In this document: positions 33,221-43,292 of the stretch, in pieces
Position numbering within the stretch: position 1 is the stretch's first letter
Layout: each line of letters opens with the position of its first letter
Assembly: GCA_934098295.1 (NCBI GenBank)
Contig: CAKONV010000005.1
Span: 55,102-119,101, forward strand
Direction: 5' to 3'
Length of the DNA: 64,000 nt
From: an uncultured Bacilli bacterium
GTDB lineage: Bacteria; Bacillota_I; Bacilli_A; ML615J-28; CAG-313
The notes under the pieces: generated by a model
The model's input: only the letters and a program-made list of their open reading frames with translations
The model's database searches: none
What the model was told of the DNA's origin: nothing
Translations under genes and position numbers: made by a program

Positions 33221-34609
33221 ATGCAAAGAACAAAAATTAAACAATTATTTGTTAATAAAGAAAGTTTTGAAAATCAAGAAATATTTATATGTGCTTGGGT
33301 TAGAACAAATAGAAGTCAAGCTCAATTTGGTTTTTTGAATGTAAATGATGGATCATATTTTGAAAATCTTCAAATTGTTTACGATGCTAAATTAGCTAAT
33401 TTTTCTGATATTTCCAAAATTAGAGTTGGTGCTAGTGTAGGTGTTAGTGGAAAAGTGATATTGACACCTGATATGAAACAACCATTAGAATTACATGCAA
33501 CCAAAGTAGAAGTATTAGGTGATTGCCCAGAAGACTATCCAATTCAACCTAAAAGACATACGAGAGAATTTTTAAGAGAAGTTGCTCATTTACGTCCAAG
33601 AACTAATTTATTTTCAGCAGTATTTAGAATAAGAAGCGTTGCCGCTTATGCTATCCACAAATATTTTCAAGATCGTGGATACGTTTATGTTCATACACCA
33701 CTTATAACTTGTGCTGACTGTGAAGGTTCTGACCAAATGTTTAAAATCACTACTTTATCACTAAATGATTTACCAAAAAATAGTGATGGTAGCATAGATT
33801 ACTCCAAAGATTTATTTGGTAAGCAAGCTTATATTACTGGTTCAGGCCAACTTCAAGGGGAAACTTTTGCGATGGCTTTTGCTGATATTTATACTTTTGG
33901 TCCTACTTTTAGGACTGAAAACTCTAATACCAAAACTCATGCTAATGAATTTTGGATGATAGAACCAGAAATGGCATTTTGTGATTTAGAAGGATTAATG
34001 AATATTGAAGAAGAAATGCTAAAATATGTAGTAAAATATGTCTTAGATAATTGCCCACTTGAAATGGAATTTTGTGACAAATTCGTAGAAAAAGGTTTAA
34101 AAGATAAAATATCGGCATTATTAAATAGTTCATTTAAGCGAATAACTCACCACGATGTGATTACCATTTTGAAAAATGCAAAAGTAAAATGGGAATTTGA
34201 ACCGGACTATGATGGCGATATTGCGAAAGAACATGAAAAATATATTACAGAATATTTTAACGGTCCTGTTTTTATAACTGATTGGCCTAAGGATATAAAA
34301 GCTTATTATATGAAAGTCAATGAAGACAACAAAACAGTTGCTGCTGTAGATTTAGTTGTTCCAGGAGCTGGGGAACTAATGGGAGGAAGTCAAAGGGAAG
34401 AAATACTAGAAAAATTAGAGGAAAGAATGCAAGAAATGGGTGTTGATAAAACTAACATTGAATGGTATTTAGATACTCGTAGATATGGTGGATGCGTTCA
34501 CTCCGGATTTGGTATGGGATTTGAAAGATTAATAATGTATCTAACAGGAGTAGAAAATATAAGAGATGTAATTCCTTTTCCTAGAACTCCAAAAAATTGT
34601 GAATTTTAG
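33221..34609 (+). CDS. asnS: Asparaginyl-tRNA synthetase
   Basis: A protein of 462 residues. The start at 33221 (MQRTKIK) follows GAGGAGG; the upstream in-frame TTG would lie across this site. An OB-fold anticodon-binding domain (about residues 1-125) precedes the class II core, with motif 2 around FGPTFRTENSNTK and motif 3 GFGMGFERLIMYL near the C-terminus. The asparagine T-box supports AsnRS rather than AspRS. Confidence 0.95.
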   Translation: MQRTKIKQLFVNKESFENQEIFICAWVRTNRSQAQFGFLNVNDGSYFENLQIVYDAKLANFSDISKIRVGASVGVSGKVILTPDMKQPLELHATKVEVLGDCPEDYPIQPKRHTREFLREVAHLRPRTNLFSAVFRIRSVAAYAIHKYFQDRGYVYVHTPLITCADCEGSDQMFKITTLSLNDLPKNSDGSIDYSKDLFGKQAYITGSGQLQGETFAMAFADIYTFGPTFRTENSNTKTHANEFWMIEPEMAFCDLEGLMNIEEEMLKYVVKYVLDNCPLEMEFCDKFVEKGLKDKISALLNSSFKRITHHDVITILKNAKVKWEFEPDYDGDIAKEHEKYITEYFNGPVFITDWPKDIKAYYMKVNEDNKTVAAVDLVVPGAGELMGGSQREEILEKLEERMQEMGVDKTNIEWYLDTRRYGGCVHSGFGMGFERLIMYLTGVENIRDVIPFPRTPKNCEF

Positions 34610-34619
34610 TAAAATAAAA

Positions 34620-34650
34620 AAACTTGATAGAGTTAAACTATCAAGTTTTT
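34620..34650. terminator. Bidirectional terminator of asnS and the following minus-strand gene
   Basis: ACTTGATAG (34622-34630) pairs with CTATCAAGT (34638-34646), with A- and T-runs on the two sides. Confidence 0.85.
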
Positions 34651-34657
34651 ATTTTTT

Positions 34658-35809
34658 CTATTTTGCTTTTTTCTTCTTTACTGGTTTATAAGATTTCATT
34701 TTTGGATTTTCTTCTAAATCATCTTGCCAAATTAAATAGAATAGTGTAGCAAGAATACCAGAAATGACAAATGTAATAAGACCTTGAATAAAGATACGTT
34801 TGAAAATGAATTTTCCATAGCCTGCTTTATATAAATCACCAGCAAAACCTTTATGAATATTTTCATCAGTGCCATAGCCAGCATTAAACTTTTCAGCAGT
34901 TTCATATTTACGATTGTAAGTACCTCTAACAATTTCTACAACATCATTGTCATTTTCAGTAATAGATGAACCTTTAGTATAGAAAATTGAGAAAGAAGCA
35001 CTACTTAATTCTGATAACCAACGACCTGTAGTTTCTTCATCATCTAATGTACTAGTTTCTGAATTTGATTCTGTCATTGATGTTAAACGATATACATGTG
35101 GATCATCATCACTACTAAGTACCTTACCAGTAGCTTTATTATCATGAATGTACATTGGGTAAGTACTACTTGTACCAGAATATTTATATCTCGGTTCATT
35201 AATAGTATTAGGAGTTCCATTTTTACCATCTTTTACTTCTTGAAGTACAAGATTTAATTTTGTTGTTCCATAAAGTTCACCAGAGTCATTGGCTTTATCA
35301 TATTCTGATTCACCAGTTCCATTTACGAAACAGAAATATAAATTATTTATAACATCGTTAGAGAAATAATTTACATTGTAAACAAATGCATAATAACTAT
35401 ATACCCATGTTTCTTGATCTGAATTCCATGTTATTTCTGTGTAAAATTTTAAATCAAAGTATCCAGGAATATGAAGTACTCCGTTAGACCAAGTTGCTCC
35501 ATTACCTTGAACTGAATTTTTACTATCTTTGGAAGGAGTTTCATTAAATTCCTTACCTGATTTTACATCGAAATAACGTAATTCATCTGTAACTAATTGA
35601 TAATATTTTGATTCCATTTTTACAAAATTTTCAATTTGTTCTTCAGTCGTAACTGATTTGTAATCTTCATAATGGAAATAATCAGCAACGAATAGAATTT
35701 TATTGTTTTCATATTTATAATAAGAATACAAACAAATTCCAGTTACAGCGCCTATTACAATGAATAAAGAAATAAGAAAAGGTATAAGCTTAAATTTAAG
35801 TTTTTTCAC
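34658..35809 (-). CDS. Two-transmembrane protein of unknown function
   Basis: The start is GTG 35809 because GGAGG lies 5-10 bp upstream; this gives 383 residues. One hydrophobic segment is near residues 7-27 and another near 343-363; the last 20 residues are Lys-rich and presumably cytoplasmic. The roughly 310-residue loop between them is predicted outside, rich in Ser/Thr/Asn/Tyr, with no known motif. The gene lies on the minus strand within a plus-strand stretch. No function is assigned. Confidence 0.72.
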   Translation of the reverse strand: MKKLKFKLIPFLISLFIVIGAVTGICLYSYYKYENNKILFVADYFHYEDYKSVTTEEQIENFVKMESKYYQLVTDELRYFDVKSGKEFNETPSKDSKNSVQGNGATWSNGVLHIPGYFDLKFYTEITWNSDQETWVYSYYAFVYNVNYFSNDVINNLYFCFVNGTGESEYDKANDSGELYGTTKLNLVLQEVKDGKNGTPNTINEPRYKYSGTSSTYPMYIHDNKATGKVLSSDDDPHVYRLTSMTESNSETSTLDDEETTGRWLSELSSASFSIFYTKGSSITENDNDVVEIVRGTYNRKYETAEKFNAGYGTDENIHKGFAGDLYKAGYGKFIFKRIFIQGLITFVISGILATLFYLIWQDDLEENPKMKSYKPVKKKKAK

Positions 35810-35916
35810 CTTTAACCTCCATTTTAAATAATTCATTATTTAAATACGCAACAATTATACCATTTTTTAAAAAAATAATCAAGTTTAAAAGACTTAACTT
35901 TTAAATAATTATATAT

Positions 35917-36855
35917 TTAGATTTCTTTTTTTATTAATTTATTAGAATTTATCTTTTTTTTAAGTTCAAATAAGGCATCAAATATGCTCCAAATAAAGAT
36001 TCCAAGTAAATTAAAAACAAAATGTAAAAATGTGATAGTGTTAGAAGAAGAAAACGAAAAATAATTGATAAAATCTTTAGTTTTTGAAGAAATAAATTCA
36101 AAGAAAACAAAAATGAAAAGAGCAGTAGATAAATTAAAAAAGAAATTAAATGCTGCCAGTTTCTTTGCTTCTTTACTTGATTTTATACTAGCTAATATAC
36201 CAGTTATAGTTGAACCAATATTAGCTCCCATAACAAAAGCTAACATAGTTTTATTAGATAATAAACTGACATTACAAAAATCTTGAAGTATTTTTAGACT
36301 AGCTGCAGAAGATTGAATTATAGATGTAAAAAAGATACTAATTAAAAAATCAACAAAGATGTTATTACCAAATTTAATGTTAAAGCTACTACTCAATATT
36401 AATGAACAAATAGTATCACTAACAAAGGATAATCCTAAGAAAAACATCCCTAAACCAAAAAGAACATTACCTAATGAAATTCTTTTTCCTTTAATAAGAA
36501 ACGCACATCCAATAATAATTAAGAACATATAATATTTGCTTATATCTAAACTTATTATATACGTTGTTAAGGTAGAACCAAGATTAGCCCCCATTAAAAT
36601 AAAACATGCGCTTTTTAAATCTAATAATTTACTGGTGATAAAGGCTATAAGAATAACGCTAACAGCACTAGATGATTGAAATATGGTAGTAATTAAGATA
36701 CCAATAACAAGAGCTGATAGGTTATTTTTTTTAGCTTTATTAATTAAAAAATTAATTTTATTTTTATTTATTTTAGTAAGATGAAAACTCAAAAGATTGA
36801 TTCCGTATATAAATAAGAATAAACCTCCGATTATAAAAAGAAATTTTTCAATCAT
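35917..36855 (-). CDS. Na+/phosphate cotransporter family membrane protein (NptA-like)
   Basis: A protein of 312 residues with about eight hydrophobic segments. It carries the paired Na_Pi_cotrans signatures: QSSSAVSVILIAF (about residues 61-73) and QSSAASLKIL (about 183-192), each preceded by a glycine-rich GANLGST block. Proteins of this family move phosphate with sodium. Here the C-terminal PhoU-like regulatory domain often fused in bacteria is absent. Confidence 0.85.
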   Translation of the reverse strand: MIEKFLFIIGGLFLFIYGINLLSFHLTKINKNKINFLINKAKKNNLSALVIGILITTIFQSSSAVSVILIAFITSKLLDLKSACFILMGANLGSTLTTYIISLDISKYYMFLIIIGCAFLIKGKRISLGNVLFGLGMFFLGLSFVSDTICSLILSSSFNIKFGNNIFVDFLISIFFTSIIQSSAASLKILQDFCNVSLLSNKTMLAFVMGANIGSTITGILASIKSSKEAKKLAAFNFFFNLSTALFIFVFFEFISSKTKDFINYFSFSSSNTITFLHFVFNLLGIFIWSIFDALFELKKKINSNKLIKKEI

Positions 36856-36961
36856 ATTGTCCCTCTTTTTTTAATTATATGCAAAGATAAATCAAATATT
36901 AATATTTAAAAAAATATCATATGTAAAATAAATGATGTCGAAGATATCTTTGTTAAATAGA

Positions 36962-36990
36962 TTGCTTTTTTTTTAGTTTTGTGCTATAAT
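36962..36990 (+). promoter_or_regulatory. Promoter of dnaX
   Basis: TTGCTT (36962-36967), 17 bp, TATAAT (36985-36990) with TGC directly before it (extended -10). Confidence 0.8.
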
Positions 36991-37039
36991 AAGTAATAAT
37001 GATTGATATGTATTAAAATAGATTAAAGGAGTTAAGATT

Positions 37040-40006
37040 ATGGCTTATAAAGCATTATATAGAAGTTATCGTCCAAGTAAGTTTAGCGAGGTAGTTGGAC
37101 AAAAGCACGTAATTCAAACTTTAAAAAACGCAATAAAAGAAAAGAAGACATCCCATGCATATGTGTTTTCAGGTCTTAGAGGTATAGGAAAGACAACTAT
37201 TGCTCGTATCCTTGCTAAAGCAGTTAACTGCAAGAATTCCGTTGATGGTGAACCATGTAATGCTTGTGCAAATTGTCTTGCGATAATGAACAACGAAACA
37301 ACTGACATAATAGAATTGGATGCTGCAACCAATAATGGTGTTGATGAAATTAGAAACATTTTAGATCGTGTTAATTTTTTACCAAGTACCCTAGATAAAA
37401 AAGTTTATATAATTGATGAAGTTCACATGTTGACAACCCAAGCATTTAATGCTTTGCTTAAAACATTAGAAGAACCGCCTGCATATGTAATGTTTATTTT
37501 ATGTACCACTGAACCACATAAAATTCCTCTTACAATCTTATCTCGTTGTCAACGTTTTGATTTTAAACAATTAACTATCGAAGAATTAATTTTTGAACTT
37601 AAAAAGATTAGTGAAAAAGAACATATTCAAATTTCTGATGAAGCTCTTTTAGCTATAGCAGAATCGGCTGAAGGTGGAATGCGAGATGCCTTAAGTATCT
37701 TAGATCAAGCCAACGTTTATGCAGATGGTAATATTAATGTTGAAGATGTTAATAGTATAACTGGCAATATCTCTAATCAAAAACTTATTGAATTAATAAA
37801 ATCATTTAATGATGATGATGCAACAAAATCAATTTGTATTGTAAATGAATTACTTAATGCCGGTAAAGAAGTAAGTAGATTAACTTTGTGCATAATTCAA
37901 TTTTGTAGAGATTTATTACTTTATAAAAGCCTTAACGATGCTAAGAATTACAAGCATTTGGCTAATACCCAAGAGTTTCAACAACTTGCTCTTGCAACTG
38001 ATAGTCAAAGACTTTTCTATTATATTGATGTTTTAGTAGATGTACAAAATAAAATACGTTTTACAAATTCTCAAAAAATATACTTAGAAGTAGGTATTAT
38101 GAAAATAGTAAATTCTGCTACAGATGATATTAATTTATTAGGTAGAATAGAAAACTTAGAAAATAGATTAAATGGTGCAAGTGATTTAACGTATGGTTCT
38201 TCATATATCTCTGATCCTGATGTGAACCAAAAGTTAAATGTAGTAGAAAGTAAGATTAAAAAAATTACTAATGAGTTAGAAAAAAATGACTTAAAAGGCC
38301 TTGAAGAAAAAATTAATAGTCGTTTGAATGTTTTAGAAGAAGAAACTTCAAAAATAAGTGTGCTTCCTAAATCAATAGAGGAACGTCTTAATGTATTAGA
38401 AAATAGCATTAATAGTCAAGTAACAATGGAACCAACACCACAAACTAATTTTGAAAATCAAGATAGTTCTAATACTTTATATGAAGAAAAAATTAATGAC
38501 ATTAATCAACAAATATCTAATACAACTAAGAAAAATGATGAATTATTTTCATCTGTATTTAAAGACATTGAAAATATCAAACAAACTTTGTCTACAATTG
38601 ATCTATCAAACAAAGAGTCAAAGACAAATGAAGAAAATGATGATATTATTTTAGAATTAATTGAAAAAGTTACGACATTAGAAAAAGAAATTACTAATAA
38701 TAAAACTTTAGTAGATAATAGTATAGTTGAAGAAAAACCAAAAGTAATTGAAGATCATCATTTAGATGAAGTTGTTAGCGAATTATTAGAAGAATTTAAT
38801 ATTTTAAAAACGGAAATTAATAATATCAAAGAAGAACAAGAACACTTAAACTTAGAGGATAAAAAACCAATAATTGATCAAAATATTATTAATGAAATTG
38901 AAGAATTTAAGAAAAAACTTTCAGAAGGCGTAGGCTTAAATAATGAAGAATGTAATTTAGATTTAAGTCAAATGGAAGAAAGACTAACAAAAATTGAAAA
39001 TACAATAAATAGTAGTGATAATATAGAACTAAAAAATATGATTGAAGAAATTAAAACAAATTATTTTGTTTTAACTAAAGCATTACAATTATTGACTGAA
39101 AAATTAGATAAAGCTAAAGAAGGACTAGTAGTAGAAGATAATAATTCTGATTCCTACAATTTAATTGAAAAAGTTAATAATTTAGAAGAAATGGTTAAGT
39201 ATATTAAAGAAAACTATGTAGAATGTGACAAACTAGAAACATTAGAAGAAAAAATTAATAGTTTAAAAGAATCACTAACATCATTAAAAGAAGAAAACAC
39301 GCAATTAAGAAAAGAAAATAGTATCATAAATGATAAGAATGAGGAAAAAGAATTATTAGATAATAAGGAAAATTCTTCCTTAGAAACCTCTGAAGAACAA
39401 AAGAAAATAACAAATGAAAAAGAAGAAAAGACACAAGTAGAAGTAGAAAAAGAAGAAAATATAAGTGATGATACCAATCAAGAAGAAGATTTAACAAGTA
39501 GTGTATTTGATGTTCATATTGTTGAAAATATTCTTCATGAGGCAAGATCGCAAGAATGTAGAGAAGAAAAAATAAAATTAGTAGCTAATTGGCCAAAGAT
39601 AGAGGATAAAGTTGGTGGCCTTCTTGCTCCTATAGCTCGATTACTAGCGAGTGGCTTATTAGTTGCAAATGGTAATACCCATTTATTAATTGTTTATTCA
39701 AATGCTCAATTATGTAATCACATAATGGAACCTAAAAATTATCAAGATGCTAAAGAAATTTTAAAAGTAACATTTAATAAAGATTATGATTTTATTGCCT
39801 TGCCAGATGACACTTGGAAAGAAAAAAGATTAGAATATCATAATCAATATCGTGTTGGTAATAAATTTCCAGTTTTAACGCCAATAAACAATCCATTATT
39901 ACATGTTGTAAAGGTAAATAAAGAACCAGCATTAACGGAAAGACAAAAAGTATTAAAAAAAGCTAATGATTTTTTTGGCTTTAGTGAAGACGAAATGGAA
40001 AATTAA
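37040..40006 (+). CDS. dnaX: DNA polymerase III gamma/tau subunit with very long acidic coiled-coil linker
   Basis: A protein of 988 residues against about 560 in Bacillus. Residues 1-365 are the normal clamp-loader ATPase: Walker A GLRGIGKTT (about 45), a four-Cys zinc site (CKNSVDGEPCNACANC, about 64-79) and DEVHML. From about residue 380 to 840 the chain is acidic, Lys/Glu/Asn/Leu-rich with heptad-like patterns, probably long coiled coils. A C-terminal domain (845-988, from VENILHEARS) resembles the tau tail that binds the polymerase. The insertion has the same base composition as the rest. The gene is followed by ybaB and recR as in Bacillus. Confidence 0.93.
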   Translation: MAYKALYRSYRPSKFSEVVGQKHVIQTLKNAIKEKKTSHAYVFSGLRGIGKTTIARILAKAVNCKNSVDGEPCNACANCLAIMNNETTDIIELDAATNNGVDEIRNILDRVNFLPSTLDKKVYIIDEVHMLTTQAFNALLKTLEEPPAYVMFILCTTEPHKIPLTILSRCQRFDFKQLTIEELIFELKKISEKEHIQISDEALLAIAESAEGGMRDALSILDQANVYADGNINVEDVNSITGNISNQKLIELIKSFNDDDATKSICIVNELLNAGKEVSRLTLCIIQFCRDLLLYKSLNDAKNYKHLANTQEFQQLALATDSQRLFYYIDVLVDVQNKIRFTNSQKIYLEVGIMKIVNSATDDINLLGRIENLENRLNGASDLTYGSSYISDPDVNQKLNVVESKIKKITNELEKNDLKGLEEKINSRLNVLEEETSKISVLPKSIEERLNVLENSINSQVTMEPTPQTNFENQDSSNTLYEEKINDINQQISNTTKKNDELFSSVFKDIENIKQTLSTIDLSNKESKTNEENDDIILELIEKVTTLEKEITNNKTLVDNSIVEEKPKVIEDHHLDEVVSELLEEFNILKTEINNIKEEQEHLNLEDKKPIIDQNIINEIEEFKKKLSEGVGLNNEECNLDLSQMEERLTKIENTINSSDNIELKNMIEEIKTNYFVLTKALQLLTEKLDKAKEGLVVEDNNSDSYNLIEKVNNLEEMVKYIKENYVECDKLETLEEKINSLKESLTSLKEENTQLRKENSIINDKNEEKELLDNKENSSLETSEEQKKITNEKEEKTQVEVEKEENISDDTNQEEDLTSSVFDVHIVENILHEARSQECREEKIKLVANWPKIEDKVGGLLAPIARLLASGLLVANGNTHLLIVYSNAQLCNHIMEPKNYQDAKEILKVTFNKDYDFIALPDDTWKEKRLEYHNQYRVGNKFPVLTPINNPLLHVVKVNKEPALTERQKVLKKANDFFGFSEDEMEN

Positions 40007-40031
40007 AAATATATTATAAAGAAAGAGGAAT

Positions 40032-40349
40032 ATGAATATGATGAATCAACAAGCAATGCTAAGAAAAGCACGTCAATTACAACAAGAAATGTTGAAAACT
40101 CAACAAGAAATAGAACAAACAGAATTTCGTTCAAGTACCGGACCAGTTGTTGTTGTAATGTTAGGAAATAAAGAATTAAAATCAGTAATTATAGATAAAG
40201 ATTTTAAAATTGAATCTAATGATGATTATGAATTACTAGAAGATTCTATTTTGGCATCAACAAGAAAATTATATGAAGAAATAACTAAATTTACAGAAGA
40301 AAAAATGGGTAAGTACAAATCATTTTTAGGTGGCTTCGGCGGATTTTAA
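40032..40349 (+). CDS. Nucleoid-associated protein, YbaB/EbfC family
   Basis: A protein of 105 residues with the YbaB pattern: an N-terminal helix rich in Gln/Lys/Leu and then the conserved GPVVVVMLGNKELKSVIID strand pair. It forms small dimers that bind DNA non-specifically. It sits between dnaX and recR, 3 bp before recR. Confidence 0.93.
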   Translation: MNMMNQQAMLRKARQLQQEMLKTQQEIEQTEFRSSTGPVVVVMLGNKELKSVIIDKDFKIESNDDYELLEDSILASTRKLYEEITKFTEEKMGKYKSFLGGFGGF

Positions 40350-40352
40350 AAA

Positions 40353-40949
40353 ATGAGCGATTTTAAATTCTTAGATAATTTAACATCAGCTTTCGCTCTT
40401 TTACCAGGAGTAGGGGAAAAAACCGCTACTAGGTATGCATATAGCGTTGTTGAAAAAATGAGCGATGAAGACGTTGATAATTTTGTTAAAGCTTTAAAGG
40501 AAGTAAAAACCAACATTAAACATTGTTCGACTTGTGGAATGTTGACTTTAACTGATCCATGTACTATTTGTTCTTCTTCTAGAGACAAAAGCAAAATCAT
40601 GGTATTAAAAGATACAAGAGATGTTTTAGCAATTGAAAAAATGGGAGAATATCAAGGCCTATATCATTGTTTAAATGGACTAATATCACCGATGGATGGC
40701 ATTGGACCAGAAGATATAAACATTGATAGTTTAGAAAAAAGAATTAATGATGAAACCAAAGAAATAATTATTGCAACTAGTTTTACACCATCAGGTGAAA
40801 CAACAGCTATTTATTTAGAAAAAATTCTTTCTAGATATAATGTTACTATTTCGAGATTAGGTTATGGTTTACCTTCTGGTGGTGATATTGAGTATGTTGA
40901 TGAATTGACACTTAAAAGAGCTATTGAAAATAGGACTAAGAGGAATTAA
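40353..40949 (+). CDS. recR: Recombination protein RecR
   Basis: A protein of 198 residues. A helix-hairpin-helix start (LPGVGEKTATRYA, about residues 17-29) is followed by a four-Cys zinc site (CSTCGML..DPCTIC, about 55-71) and a TOPRIM domain (KDTRDVLAIEKMGEYQGLYH). RecR acts with RecF and RecO to load RecA at gaps. Confidence 0.96.
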   Translation: MSDFKFLDNLTSAFALLPGVGEKTATRYAYSVVEKMSDEDVDNFVKALKEVKTNIKHCSTCGMLTLTDPCTICSSSRDKSKIMVLKDTRDVLAIEKMGEYQGLYHCLNGLISPMDGIGPEDINIDSLEKRINDETKEIIIATSFTPSGETTAIYLEKILSRYNVTISRLGYGLPSGGDIEYVDELTLKRAIENRTKRN

Positions 40950-40951
40950 AG

Positions 40952-41188
40952 ATGTTAACTATTCAAGAAGTATTTACAAAAATAAATGATATTGGTAAAA
41001 AGATTTTTGATGTGATATTTGGTGTTATTCAAAACTTACCAGGTATATTTCAAGGCATATTTACAGTAGCTATTTTGTTCTTTTTAGCTATAGGACTTTT
41101 GTCAGTTTTTAAAAAATCAATAAAGTTTTTTATGATTATCGTAATTGCAATAGTGGCCTTAATTGTTGCTGGTTTCTTGCTAAAATAG
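40952..41188 (+). CDS. Small hydrophobic membrane protein after recR
   Basis: A protein of 78 residues with an amphipathic N-terminal region and two hydrophobic segments (about residues 28-48 and 55-77). B. subtilis has yaaL and bofA at this position, but the BofA signature is absent here; it is found instead at 56422. Its role is unknown. It lies 2 bp after recR, so it is part of that operon. Confidence 0.7.
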   Translation: MLTIQEVFTKINDIGKKIFDVIFGVIQNLPGIFQGIFTVAILFFLAIGLLSVFKKSIKFFMIIVIAIVALIVAGFLLK

Positions 41189-41203
41189 GAAAAAATCAAA
41201 AAG

Positions 41204-41248
41204 AAAAATAAGCAAATTTTGAAAAAAATAGTTGCTTATTTTTTTATT
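41204..41248 (+). terminator. Terminator of the dnaX-recR operon
   Basis: AAATAAGCAA (41206-41215) pairs with TTGCTTATTT (41232-41241), followed by T-rich sequence. Confidence 0.8.
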
Positions 41249-41345
41249 TGTTTAAAATTACCAATTTCAAAACACCATTATTACTTGAAAAAAAATTAAA
41301 TATATGTTAACATAAATTTGAGAATAGGAAAGGACTAACCTAAAA

Positions 41346-43229
41346 ATGAAATTGTATCAAACATTCGTGGTATTAATTTTTATTTTTCTTTTACTGCCTT
41401 TTTTTGGTTGTAAGAAAAAAAATGAAATAACAACGCTAGATACACCAACAATACTAAACATCGAATATGTAAGTACGAAAGGAAAATACGTTGTAAAAAT
41501 AGAAGAAGTTATAAACGCTACAGGTTATGAAATTTATATTTATGATACTAACAGTCTAATTTATAAACAAAAAATAACAAATGATGGAATCTTAGACTAT
41601 TATGTTAGTGGAACTTACACAGCAAGAATCAAAGCCATTGGCGATAGCTCTCACATAGATTCTTCTTTTTCACCATTTTATAAATTTGAATTGATAGACT
41701 ATAATCCTCCTGTAGAATTTACTTATGCAACACTAGAAGAATATAAAGAGTTTTTAACTGAAGAATTAACAAAATATTATACCAGTATGTTGAGCTATGT
41801 AGATGGAACGTATTTGAATGAAATAAATGCAAAGTTTTTAAAATTAGTAGCAGATTTAAAAAATAAACAAACAATTAAAAAAGCTAAAAACTTTTATAAC
41901 GAATCAAAACTAAGTTTATTTGATGAATTAAAAGTAGCTGATGGAATTTATGCATCTACAACTCTATCTAAACAAGATAAAATTAAAATTATTGCTTCGC
42001 TTGAAAACTACGCAATTATGAATAACCTAACAGGAATCATAATGTTAGATAAAAAAACATCAACAGTAAAATTAAATATAAACACGTGCGATCAAAATAA
42101 TTGGGAATACCTTTTTGGTAGTAATGGTATTGTCTATAATAACCCAACTGATGAATATTGGACAGCAAACCCCGTTTTAAACAACAAAAACTTTGTTAAA
42201 GCATTAAGTTATTCTATAGACAGAAAAACTTTAGGAGCAAAAAAAGAACTTAGTCCAAGTATAAATTATTTTCCTAGTGACTTTTCTATTGATGATGTTA
42301 ATTACAACGACACCACTTATCACAAAAATAATATAAAAAATTTAATTAATGATACGGATGGCTATGGATTTAGTTTAGAATTGGCAAGAAAATATTTCAG
42401 GATTGCGCTGCTAGAGTTAGAAGAAGATAATAAAATAAAACCAGGAACCCTTTCTAATCCAACAATAATTAAAATTGAAATTGCATGGCAAACAACCAAT
42501 CAAGTATATAACTATCATAACTTCATTAAAAAATGTTTAGAAACTGCGTTTAATGATGAAAGTGTTAGTGGTGGTGGCTACAAATTAGAAATTGATTCAT
42601 GGGTAGGCTCCTCTAGTAGTTCTTTATATGAAGAAAAAATTTTAAAAGGCCACTATGATTTAGGTTTTGGCAATATATCTACTACTTCTAAATATGAAAA
42701 ATTATTAGCAACCATTTCTACGAACACCAATATTTCCAACAATTATGGTTTAAACTATGGTATTAATACTAATGATGTTAACTATTGTTGCATCTATAAC
42801 AATCAAAAGTTTAGTTATGATGCATTATACATGTATCTTGATTTTTTAGCCAAAGTAGAAAATGGTAAAAATGTTGATATTTACACCCTTTTAAATGCTA
42901 ATCTTACTACAACTAATAATGAAATTGAAATAAAGGGTACAATTGAAAATATAAACGCTAATTTAGATATTTCTATCATTGATTTTTTTCTTTTAAGTGA
43001 TAGAAGTGATTTAAAAATTTCTTTAAAAGATAAAACCAAAATAATAAAAACAGAAACCAAAATAGAATATACAATAAAACTTGATAAAACAGAATTAGCA
43101 GAAATTTTAAAAAATATAACGATAAAAGAATATTTACAGGCTAGTTACTTAAAAATTTCTTTAAATGTTACGTCTGCTTTTGGAGAAATTAGTAGGGAAG
43201 ATGAGGTTTTCATAATTAAAGACATTTAA
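41346..43229 (+). CDS. Lipoprotein with an OppA-like (SBP family 5) C-terminal domain
   Basis: A protein of 627 residues with a lipoprotein signal (FFGC, Cys22). Residues 35-125 look like one fibronectin-III-type beta domain. From about residue 280 to 460 the chain recalls family 5 peptide-binding proteins: FVKALSYSIDRKTLG (about 279-293) and SPSINYFPSDF (about 299-309) match the 'R.A.SYAIDR..L' and 'P....P' positions. The usual N-terminal binding lobe of OppA is not clearly present. No ABC permease or ATPase for peptides is adjacent. It may be a degenerate or scaffolding binding protein; ligand unknown. Confidence 0.6.
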   Translation: MKLYQTFVVLIFIFLLLPFFGCKKKNEITTLDTPTILNIEYVSTKGKYVVKIEEVINATGYEIYIYDTNSLIYKQKITNDGILDYYVSGTYTARIKAIGDSSHIDSSFSPFYKFELIDYNPPVEFTYATLEEYKEFLTEELTKYYTSMLSYVDGTYLNEINAKFLKLVADLKNKQTIKKAKNFYNESKLSLFDELKVADGIYASTTLSKQDKIKIIASLENYAIMNNLTGIIMLDKKTSTVKLNINTCDQNNWEYLFGSNGIVYNNPTDEYWTANPVLNNKNFVKALSYSIDRKTLGAKKELSPSINYFPSDFSIDDVNYNDTTYHKNNIKNLINDTDGYGFSLELARKYFRIALLELEEDNKIKPGTLSNPTIIKIEIAWQTTNQVYNYHNFIKKCLETAFNDESVSGGGYKLEIDSWVGSSSSSLYEEKILKGHYDLGFGNISTTSKYEKLLATISTNTNISNNYGLNYGINTNDVNYCCIYNNQKFSYDALYMYLDFLAKVENGKNVDIYTLLNANLTTTNNEIEIKGTIENINANLDISIIDFFLLSDRSDLKISLKDKTKIIKTETKIEYTIKLDKTELAEILKNITIKEYLQASYLKISLNVTSAFGEISREDEVFIIKDI

Positions 43230-43253
43230 AATACTTTAATATTTTGTGTTTCG

Positions 43254-43283
43254 TTTGCTAAAAATAACAATTTATGATAAAAT
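43254..43283 (+). promoter_or_regulatory. Promoter upstream of the RDD-transporter operon
   Basis: TTTGCT (43254-43259), an 18-bp spacer and TAAAAT (43278-43283) with TG one base before. A perfect palindrome follows 9 bp later. Confidence 0.6.
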
Positions 43284-43292
43284 AATATTGTA

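Noticed and set aside
36856..37039. A signal recognition particle RNA gene in front of dnaX
   Set aside because: No conserved SRP Alu/apical loop sequence was found in the spacer; only a promoter is seen.
40952..41188. BofA as the gene after recR
   Set aside because: Position fits but the sequence lacks the N-W-T-x-I-x-x-G-...-IPG signature, which is present in the gene at 56422.
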